Origin: Candidatus Parcubacteria bacterium
Lineage (GTDB): Bacteria; Patescibacteriota; Minisyncoccia; JAHIHE01; JAGLIN01
Assembly (NCBI GenBank): GCA_023142975.1
Contig: JAGLIN010000029.1
Span: 1-10,246, forward strand
Reading direction: 5' to 3'
Length of the DNA stretch: 10,246 bases
Shown here: piece after piece, positions 1 through 4,809 of the stretch
Layout: every line of letters starts with the position of its first letter
Position numbering within the stretch: the first letter of the stretch is position 1
Notes under the pieces: generated by a model
Database searches by the model: none
Seen by the model: the letters and a program-made list of their open reading frames with translations, nothing else
Told to the model about the DNA's origin: nothing
Translations under genes and position numbers: made by a program

Positions 1-1039
1 GCAATGTAGTAAAAGAAGTGTTTAACGATCTTATTAATGTTTCGTTCACGCTTTTATTTACGACTTCTTCAAAATCACTAATTCCAGATTTTATTAAATT
101 TTCTCTTGTTCTGTCAAAAACAACAATTGTGTCATTAACTGAATATCCCAAAATCGCCAGCAACGCCGCCACAAACGGAATTCCGATTTCAACATTATAT
201 AAATATCCCAAAACAGAAAATACTCCCAGAGTTATAATAATATCGTGAAATAATGCAATGGTGGCGATAATTCCATATTTAAAACTGGAAACTGGCCGCG
301 ATACTTTCCTGAACGCCCAGCCGATATAGAGCACAATCGCTATTAACGCTATAATTATAGCCCAAATTGCGCTTTCTTTTAATTCATTGCCAATTACTGG
401 ACCGATTGAATCAAATCTTTTTTCTTCAATATTGCTATTTTCAACATTTCCCGTAACGGATTCTAGATCAATCTCTTCGCTTTCAATATTCATTTCCTCG
501 CCAGAATCCGTGATGACTTCAATTCCACTATCTTCAACTTCGCCTGCTTCGCTTATTGTTTCAGCTTCAACTTCATCCGCTGCCATCGCTTTTTTAATAC
601 CGCCAATTGGCTCGCTCTCAACACTTGTATTATCTTCTTCCTCTTTGTTTATACTTTCACTGTCTTCTGTATTTTCTATATCTTCAACATTCCATTCTAA
701 ATTATTATTTTCTTCCTTTTCATCTTCTTCAGAAATTGCAACATTTAATGCCTTAATAATTTCCTGATGAGTATTTTCGTCAACATCTTTAAACCTTAAT
801 AAAACGCTATCGTCGCCAGAAAATTGAATACTAACTTCTCCTAAATCTAAACCTTTCAACGCGTCTTTTATTTCTTCGCTATTTAAAGTTTCTTCTTTAA
901 AACTAAACTCCATCAAAGTCCCACCTGTAAAATCAATTCCCAGCTTTAGTCCCCAAACCGAAAGAGCCGCGATACTCGCAGATATTAAAATTGCGGAAAA
1001 TATAAACCAGATTTTTCTTTTTTGAATTATTTTTAGCAT
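1..1039 (-). CDS. secF: SecF, protein-export membrane subunit (3' end cut by window edge)
   Basis: SecF works with SecD beside SecYEG, using the ion gradient to drive late steps of protein translocation. The first 346 codons are present; the end lies beyond base 1. Visible are a TM helix (about residues 11-31), the signature GIDFTGGT (34-41), an external P1 domain, the motif SIGPVIGNEL (211-220), TM2 (223-243), TM3 (253-281) and TM4 (285-303), which carries the SecF hallmark GYSVNDTIVVFDRTREN (298-314). The last one or two TM helices are missing. The start at 1039 is the first ATG before TM1; no Shine-Dalgarno is evident. Residues about 102-207 are a long acidic insert not found in ordinary SecF of about 300 residues. 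secD lies upstream on the same strand, but a 640-base spacer with repeats and a small gene separates them. Identity is secure. Confidence 0.96.
   Translation of the reverse strand, partial: MLKIIQKRKIWFIFSAILISASIAALSVWGLKLGIDFTGGTLMEFSFKEETLNSEEIKDALKGLDLGEVSIQFSGDDSVLLRFKDVDENTHQEIIKALNVAISEEDEKEENNNLEWNVEDIENTEDSESINKEEEDNTSVESEPIGGIKKAMAADEVEAETISEAGEVEDSGIEVITDSGEEMNIESEEIDLESVTGNVENSNIEEKRFDSIGPVIGNELKESAIWAIIIALIAIVLYIGWAFRKVSRPVSSFKYGIIATIALFHDIIITLGVFSVLGYLYNVEIGIPFVAALLAILGYSVNDTIVVFDRTRENLIKSGISDFEEVVNKSVNETLIRSLNTSFTTL
419..736 (-). other. Acidic low-complexity insert within SecF P1 domain
   Basis: These bases encode SecF residues about 102-207. The segment is dominated by Glu and Asp with Asn and Ser, has almost no hydrophobic periodicity, and contains one short Ala-rich basic patch (KKAMAADEVEAE, 149-160). 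It lies between the folded P1 core and the conserved SIGPVIGNEL that leads into TM2. By the known SecF topology it is therefore expected outside the membrane. The reading frame is open throughout, so it is part of the protein. The boundaries are judged by eye against remembered SecF sequences. Confidence 0.8.
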
Positions 1040-1060
1040 ATTGATATTTTATTATGAATT

Positions 1061-1085
1061 GTCATCCTGAACTTGCTTCAGGATC
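1061..1085. repeat. Intergenic palindrome (hairpin) downstream of the small gene, upstream of secF
   Basis: ATCCTGAA (1064-1071) pairs perfectly with TTCAGGAT (1077-1084) around a 5-nt loop. The element lies 22 bases before the secF start codon on the minus strand. Its form (GTCATCCTGA..., then ...TCAGGATC) resembles a dispersed palindromic repeat seen in many bacterial genomes. That resemblance is from memory. There is no adjacent T-run on either strand, so it does not look like a rho-independent terminator. Confidence 0.7.
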
Positions 1086-1133
1086 TTTATTATATTAGAT
1101 TTTATCCGCAATTCATTTCACAAAACAAACCTT

Positions 1134-1159
1134 GTCATTCCTGCGGAGGCAGGAATCCA
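1134..1159 (+). repeat. dRS3-like hairpin repeat, copy 1
   Basis: ATTCCTGC (1137-1144) and GCAGGAAT (1149-1156) form a perfect 8-bp stem with loop GGAG. The 26-bp unit recurs inverted at 1642-1667 and with a few changes at 3072-3097. The layout, two 6-bp arms around 8 bases, matches the dRS3 repeat described in Neisseria (ATTCCC-N8-GGGAAT). Here the outer arms are ATTCCT and AGGAAT. Confidence 0.85.
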
Positions 1160-1271
1160 GTTTATCTCAATGAGCGTTATTTTTCGTATAGTTTTGTAAA
1201 TCTTTACTATCTAAACCTAATTAAACTTTCTAAAAAGTTTAAGGCATATTCTATTGTTTATTTGCTCAAAT

Positions 1272-1568
1272 TCAATCAAGTTCTGCTTTTAACAATTTAT
1301 AAATTCTCCATTCTTCATCAGATAAATTATCAACCATTCTTTTAGCTTCATCTTGATTAGTTTTTTTCAGTTCTTGTATTTTCAAAAAAACGGGATATAA
1401 TTTTTCTTTAGCCCTTTGCTCTTTTTGTATTTCCTGTCGCATCTCTTGTAATTGAATTTGCTGTTTTTGATAATAAACATATTGACAGGAAGCATAACTA
1501 ATAACTACTATGCTCAATAAAATAATCATTATTATTTTAAACCATTCTCTTTTAATAAATTTTTTCAT
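1272..1568 (-). CDS. Small membrane-anchored coiled-coil protein, function unknown
   Basis: I do not recognise a named family. The 98-residue product has a basic N-terminus (MKKFIKREW), one TM helix (about 11-29), then a Gln/Glu/Lys-rich probable coiled coil (about 33-70). It ends in an acidic helix with DNLSDEEWRIYKLLKAE (80-96). It looks like a single-pass anchor with a soluble helical tail. The SYASC at the end of the TM helix is a poor lipobox because Tyr sits at -3, so lipidation is unlikely. It lies between secD and secF on their strand and could be cotranscribed, but it is flanked by inverted hairpin repeats and has no clear Shine-Dalgarno. Compositional regularity and the full open frame support a real gene. 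Confidence 0.7.
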   Translation of the reverse strand: MKKFIKREWFKIIMIILLSIVVISYASCQYVYYQKQQIQLQEMRQEIQKEQRAKEKLYPVFLKIQELKKTNQDEAKRMVDNLSDEEWRIYKLLKAELD

Positions 1569-1641
1569 GATAATATTTTCAGAAAATTTAAATCTTTTGA
1601 AATCTATAATCAGAGGTGAAAATCTACACCTATTGTAGCAA

Positions 1642-1667
1642 TGGATTCCTGCCTCCGCAGGAATGAC
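1642..1667 (-). repeat. dRS3-like hairpin repeat, copy 2 (inverted relative to copy 1)
   Basis: This is the exact reverse complement of the 26-bp unit at 1134-1159. With copy 1 it brackets the small gene at 1272-1568 in opposite orientations. Its outer flank GTAGCA (1635-1640) is shared with copy 3 (there as TGCTAC), so copies 2 and 3 extend the homology beyond the hairpin. It begins 12 bases past the secD stop codon. Confidence 0.85.
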
Positions 1668-1679
1668 AAATAATTAAAA

Positions 1680-3026
1680 TTATTTCCTAACTCCAAACAA
1701 CCACAACTTCCTCCCCCATTTAGTCATCGTCACAATTTTCAAAAGTGTCTTCGTGATAAATATCGCTGAGAACATACTTAGAACAACGCCTATTCCAAGC
1801 GTAATGGCAAATCCTTCAATTATGCTTGTGCCGAAATAGGCAAGAACCACGCAGGTTATGATTGTTGAAACATTGGAATCAAAAATTGAATTCCACGCTC
1901 TGGCAAATCCTTCTTCAATCGCGATATTGATAGTTTTGCCTTTTCTAATTTCTTCTTTTACTCTCTCAAAAATAAGAATGTTCGCATCAACCGCGATTCC
2001 AATAGACAAAATAAAACCGGCAATTCCAGAAAGAGTTAAAGTAATTGGAATAAATTTAAATAAAGATAAAACTATGCAAGAATAAATAAACAAAGCAACA
2101 ACAGCGATAACACCTTGCATTCTGTAATAGATAATCATAAATAGCGACAGTAAAACTAAGCCTAATAATCCAGCAACGAGGCTTTTTTGGACAGAGTCTG
2201 CGCCCAAACTGGCATCCACAGTTTGCTGGCTTATTAAATCTATTGGCACTGGTAAGGCGCCAGCGTTTAATCGCTGGACTAATAATTTCGCCTCGTCAAT
2301 TGAAAAATTTCCAGAGATAACTGCTTTTCCGTCAGTTATTGGTTCATTCACAACGGGGATGCTGATTGGCATTCCATCCAGATATATGGCAACTTTCTTT
2401 CCAACATTCCTGCTTGTGATTTCGCCAAACAAATCTTTTCCTTCGCCGTCAAATTGAAGTTGGACTTCTGGCTCATAAGTATTCGGATTAAAAGCAACAT
2501 CGGCGCGATCTAATTGCTTTCCTCCCAATTCCGTGTTTTTATAAAAAAATTGCGCTAAATATTCCTCTGGAATATTAGCGTCTTTAAACTGATCTCTTAA
2601 ATTACTTTTTTCCTCTTCGTTCATTTCTTCCTTAAATTCCAAAAAAGGAGTTTCGCCGATCATATTTATCGCTTGATTGACATCACTCACGCCGGCAAGT
2701 TCAACTATTAAGCGGTCATTCTTTGTTGTTTGCACAATTGGTTCTGAAACGCCAAAAGCGTTTACTCGTCTTTCAATCACATCACGGACTCCTTCTATCG
2801 CCGAACTTCTGTCTTCCTCTTTGATCTGCGATAAATCAGATTGATAAACAAGATGCGTTCCGCCCTGCAAATCAAGTCCGAGATGAAATTTTAAATCATT
2901 ATAATAATTTATTCCGTAATCATTTATTTTAATCCCCTCATTTTTCGGACACACAACATAAGCGGTTGATACCGCGATGAGAATTATGAGGATAAAATTT
3001 AAGAGAGTTTTTCGTTTACTGGACAT
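1680..3026 (-). CDS. secD: SecD, protein-export membrane subunit
   Basis: SecD is the partner of SecF; its large external domain acts on the emerging preprotein. The 448 residues hold TM1 (about 9-26) and the N-terminal signature FHLGLDLQGGTHLVYQ (47-62). The P1 domain follows, with RRVNAFGVSEP (86-96) and LNAGALPVP (253-261), then five more TM helices (about 283-300, 304-323, 328-352, 383-400, 405-430). TM4 carries the hallmark GIAVDANILIFERVKEE (343-359). Length is at the short end for the family and the P1 region looks compact, but nothing essential appears missing. The ATG at 3026 immediately precedes the TM1 basic segment SSKRK; there is no Shine-Dalgarno. A 151-base leader with repeats and a possible promoter lies upstream. 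Identity is secure. Confidence 0.97.
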   Translation of the reverse strand: MSSKRKTLLNFILIILIAVSTAYVVCPKNEGIKINDYGINYYNDLKFHLGLDLQGGTHLVYQSDLSQIKEEDRSSAIEGVRDVIERRVNAFGVSEPIVQTTKNDRLIVELAGVSDVNQAINMIGETPFLEFKEEMNEEEKSNLRDQFKDANIPEEYLAQFFYKNTELGGKQLDRADVAFNPNTYEPEVQLQFDGEGKDLFGEITSRNVGKKVAIYLDGMPISIPVVNEPITDGKAVISGNFSIDEAKLLVQRLNAGALPVPIDLISQQTVDASLGADSVQKSLVAGLLGLVLLSLFMIIYYRMQGVIAVVALFIYSCIVLSLFKFIPITLTLSGIAGFILSIGIAVDANILIFERVKEEIRKGKTINIAIEEGFARAWNSIFDSNVSTIITCVVLAYFGTSIIEGFAITLGIGVVLSMFSAIFITKTLLKIVTMTKWGRKLWLFGVRK

Positions 3027-3030
3027 TAGG

Positions 3031-3061
3031 GTTAAAAGTTATAAAGTTAAAAGTTAGTAAA
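3031..3061. repeat. AT-rich tandem repeat in secD leader
   Basis: GTTAAAAGTTA occurs at 3031-3041 and again at 3046-3056, each followed by a TAAA-like spacer (TAAA, then GTAAA), giving a 15-base period. It starts five bases upstream of the secD ATG and so occupies the place where a ribosome binding site would be. No function is assigned. Confidence 0.65.
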
Positions 3062-3071
3062 GTTTATCATT

Positions 3072-3097
3072 GTCATTCCCGCAGAGGTGGGAATCCA
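3072..3097 (+). repeat. dRS3-like hairpin repeat, copy 3
   Basis: This unit has the same orientation as copy 1. Its arms are ATTCCCGC (3075-3082) and GTGGGAAT (3087-3094), a stem with one G-T mismatch. It fits the Neisseria dRS3 pattern ATTCCC-N8-GGGAAT literally. It lies within the secD leader on the minus strand. Confidence 0.85.
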
Positions 3098-3137
3098 CTG
3101 CTACGATTTGTTTTACTATATATCACTCACAAGATTA

Positions 3138-3174
3138 AATTTATATTAGAATCGTTAAATTGTCAAATTAAAAC
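3138..3174. repeat. 37-bp imperfect direct repeat, left copy
   Basis: This sequence matches 4221-4257 at 32 of 37 positions with no gaps. It includes an identical 15-base run starting AATTTATATT and an identical 12-base run centred on ATTGTCAAATT. It ends three bases before the RhuM-Fic stop codon, while the partner lies 39 bases before that gene's start. The pair therefore brackets the gene. The repeat holds a promoter-like sequence on the minus strand. Confidence 0.8.
3140..3166 (-). promoter_or_regulatory. Candidate sigma-70 promoter for secD
   Basis: On the minus strand TTGACA (3166-3161) is a perfect -35. TATAAA (3145-3140) follows after 15 bases, which is short; TAAATT at 17 bases is the weaker alternative. 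It would give a leader of roughly 105 bases that includes hairpin copy 3 and the tandem repeat. It is embedded in the duplicated 37-bp element. Confidence 0.4.
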
Positions 3175-3177
3175 TCC

Positions 3178-4182
3178 TTAGTCAACAATAAGATTAATAA
3201 TAATCTTTATTAAAACACTTTTTTCTTTTGGATTGCTTTCGGCAATTAGAAGCGATAGAGCAATTAAAGTATTATCATTAATTTTTCTTTCTCCTATTTT
3301 ACGATATAAATAATCATTTTTATCTAAAAAATAAACAAACAAAAACGACCCAATGCGTTTATTGCCATCAGAAAAAGGATGGTCTTTTATGGCAAGATAA
3401 AGCAAATGCGCCGCTTTTTCTTCGGCTGTTTTATAAAGCTCTTTTCCGTCAAAAGTTTGATATAAATTTTTGACAATGCTTTCAAATTTATTTGCTATTT
3501 CGTTACCAAAAAGATTACCGGCTTCTTTTTTTACAATTAACTCTTTTTTAATTTCGGTAATAATATCCAAACAATCTTCATACTTTAAAATTATTTTGCT
3601 TCTTTTGCCTTTTGGTTTTTTGAGTATATTTTTATCGTATTGTTCTAAAACAGTAAGCGTCTTGGAATATTCCGCGAGTAAATTTAAAATTTCTTTTTCT
3701 TGTCCCCTAAATAATTCTTTTTTTGATTTTTTCTGCAAGAAAGCAACGGTGCTTTGTAATTCTTTAAATCTTTCCTTAGTTTCTAATAAGCGTTTTTGAT
3801 TAATTGTATAGCCTTGCAAAATATGTTGCTTTAAAATTCTCGTTGCCCAAATTCTAAATTTTGTAGCGCGCTTAGAATTAACACGATAGCCAACAGAGAT
3901 AATCATATCAAGATTATAAAATTTTACAGGTTTATCAGAATTAGCAATGTGCAATTTTTGCACATTGCTTTTTTCGTTTAATTCTTCGCTTTCAAAAATA
4001 TTGCCTACATGTTTAGTAATTACACTTCTTTCTATATCAAAAAGCAAAGCGATTTGCGCTTGAGTAAGCCAAACCGTCTCTTCTCGCAAATTAACCTCCA
4101 AAACCACTTCTCCGTTTTTAGATTGATAAATTATTATATCTTCTTTGTTTGAGTTTTGTTTTGGTGAATTTTTATGAGTCAT
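3178..4182 (-). CDS. RhuM-like / Fic (Doc-type) fusion protein
   Basis: The 334-residue product joins two known modules. Residues about 15-125 resemble RhuM, first described on a Salmonella pathogenicity island, with a helix-turn-helix-like TQAQIALLFDIERSVITKHV (40-59) and the conserved FYNLDMIISVGYRVNSKRAT (88-107). A charged helical linker (about 128-190) follows. The C-terminal Fic/Doc fold carries HPFSDGNKRIGSFLF (268-282), matching HxFx(D/E)GN(G/K)R. The Lys before Arg is the Doc form; Doc itself phosphorylates EF-Tu rather than AMPylating targets. The substrate here is unknown. No Phd-like antitoxin is adjacent, so self-control or action as a modifier is open. The gene is bracketed by a 37-bp direct repeat and separates secA from secD, suggesting acquisition. 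The ATG at 4182 has no Shine-Dalgarno. Confidence 0.9.
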   Translation of the reverse strand: MTHKNSPKQNSNKEDIIIYQSKNGEVVLEVNLREETVWLTQAQIALLFDIERSVITKHVGNIFESEELNEKSNVQKLHIANSDKPVKFYNLDMIISVGYRVNSKRATKFRIWATRILKQHILQGYTINQKRLLETKERFKELQSTVAFLQKKSKKELFRGQEKEILNLLAEYSKTLTVLEQYDKNILKKPKGKRSKIILKYEDCLDIITEIKKELIVKKEAGNLFGNEIANKFESIVKNLYQTFDGKELYKTAEEKAAHLLYLAIKDHPFSDGNKRIGSFLFVYFLDKNDYLYRKIGERKINDNTLIALSLLIAESNPKEKSVLIKIIINLIVD

Positions 4183-4220
4183 AATGAATTATATTTCTAT
4201 TTTTTTCGTTCCAACAAAAA

Positions 4221-4257
4221 AATTTATATTAGAATTGTTTTATTGTCAAATTTTAAC
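4221..4257. repeat. 37-bp imperfect direct repeat, right copy
   Basis: Partner of 3138-3174 (five mismatches). It lies just upstream of the RhuM-Fic start and supplies that gene's promoter-like sequence. Confidence 0.8.
4223..4249 (-). promoter_or_regulatory. Candidate promoter for the RhuM-Fic gene
   Basis: On the minus strand TTGACA (4249-4244) is followed after 15 bases by TATAAA (4228-4223), the same arrangement as at 3140-3166 because the two are repeat copies. A start near 4216 would leave a leader of about 34 bases before the ATG at 4182. The short spacer lowers confidence. Confidence 0.4.
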
Positions 4258-4336
4258 GCCAAAATTTTATTTTATCTTGACATTAAAGTTTATTATAGTA
4301 ATGTGTAAATGCAAATGGACACATAGTCCTCTCTCG

Positions 4337-4360
4337 CTGCGGGAAGTAAAAAACCCGCAG
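4337..4360. repeat. Hairpin-forming palindrome in intergenic region
   Basis: CTGCGGG (4337-4343) pairs with CCCGCAG (4354-4360) around a 10-base A-rich loop. The flanks (CTC on the left, GGGAG on the right) extend the symmetry imperfectly. It is GC-rich within an AT-rich spacer and has no following T-run, so it looks like another dispersed palindromic element rather than a terminator. Confidence 0.65.
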
Positions 4361-4374
4361 GGAGTAAAAAGTAA

Positions 4375-4415
4375 GAAAAGCTTATTGAATTAACTCAATG
4401 AGTTTTTCTTTTTTT
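4375..4415. terminator. Probable bidirectional rho-independent terminator
   Basis: CTTATTGA (4381-4388) and TCAATGAG (4395-4402) form the core stem around ATTAAC. The pairing extends outwards through G-T and then GAAAA (4375-4379) with TTTTC (4404-4408). On the plus strand the stem runs into a T-rich tract (4403-4415, one C); on the minus strand it runs into CTTTTCTTACTTTTT. It overlaps the last codons of the gene at 4395-4724 and probably ends that transcript. The plus-strand T-tract is the better one although no credible plus-strand gene precedes it. Confidence 0.55.
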
Positions 4416-4724
4416 ACTAGAAATTTTTTTAAGTTTATTAGTTAAATATTCAATACTTGCTCCAATTGCAATACCAAGCAAAACAGGAATTCCAGCAAAC
4501 CAAAGAGTAAAAACAAGCAATGATAATGTGTTTTTTAGTGCAGTAGAAATCAGATCCGTAAGATATGCTGGTAAAAAAATAAGTTTTAAACTTTCCGGAA
4601 AAATAAATTCATTTCCCGCAAATCCTTCGGCGAAAATTACCCAAGCATACAGCACGCCTGAAAACAATCCCCACATTCCTCCAATAATAACTATCCTATG
4701 TCTTTTTATAAATTTTAATATCAT
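4395..4724 (-). CDS. Small membrane protein downstream of secA, function unknown
   Basis: No family is recognised. The 109-residue product has a basic start (KFIKRHR), one TM helix (about 11-33) and an amphipathic middle (40-60, IFPESLKLIFLPAYLTDLIS). A second hydrophobic stretch (about 64-92) may be one long or two short helices, and the tail is strongly basic (KKISSKKRKTH). By the positive-inside rule both ends are probably cytoplasmic. The ATG at 4724 is fixed by a very strong Shine-Dalgarno nine bases upstream. It follows secA by 85 bases on the same strand and may be read from the secA transcript. A link to export is only suggested by position. Confidence 0.8.
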   Translation of the reverse strand: MILKFIKRHRIVIIGGMWGLFSGVLYAWVIFAEGFAGNEFIFPESLKLIFLPAYLTDLISTALKNTLSLLVFTLWFAGIPVLLGIAIGASIEYLTNKLKKISSKKRKTH

Positions 4725-4733
4725 AATATTTAT

Positions 4734-4742
4734 TCACCTCCC
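4734..4742 (-). promoter_or_regulatory. Strong Shine-Dalgarno for the gene at 4395-4724
   Basis: On the minus strand GGGAGGTGA ends nine bases before the ATG at 4724. It is complementary to the anti-Shine-Dalgarno end of 16S rRNA over its full length. This stands out because secA, secD, secF, hpf and most neighbours have no comparable site. Confidence 0.85.
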
Positions 4743-4809
4743 TCTTATAACAAGAAACATTCTTAAATTTATCTCACAAAACAAATACGATTCTAACAAT
4801 CAAAATAAT

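Noticed and set aside
387..767. Ser-rich plus-strand open frame of 126 codons opposite secF
   Set aside because: It is the antisense of the acidic Glu/Asp codons of the SecF insert, which read as Ser/Phe/Leu on the other strand. It has no ribosome binding site and is a shadow.
1073..1345. Plus-strand open frame of 90 codons in the secD-secF spacer
   Set aside because: It runs through the hairpin repeats and into the end of the real minus-strand gene, has no Shine-Dalgarno and has no protein-like composition.
1480..1500. Lipoprotein signal in the small gene at 1272-1568
   Set aside because: The Cys after YAS has Tyr at the -3 position of the lipobox, which is not accepted; a plain TM anchor fits better.
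1061..3097. The spaced short repeats as a CRISPR array
   Set aside because: There are only three widely and irregularly spaced copies in mixed orientation, with genes between them and no spacers of uniform length. They are dispersed palindromic repeats.
4277..4299. TTGACA followed by TATAGT as a plus-strand promoter
   Set aside because: The spacing is only 11 bases, too short for sigma-70; at 16-17 bases only weak hexamers are found. It is kept as part of a finding, not as a promoter feature.
4184..4393. Plus-strand open frame of 69 codons between RhuM-Fic and the small membrane gene
   Set aside because: It starts back to back with the RhuM-Fic ATG without a ribosome binding site, passes through promoter-like and palindromic DNA, and its end is the translation of a repeat. 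It is probably not a gene, though the DNA may make an RNA.
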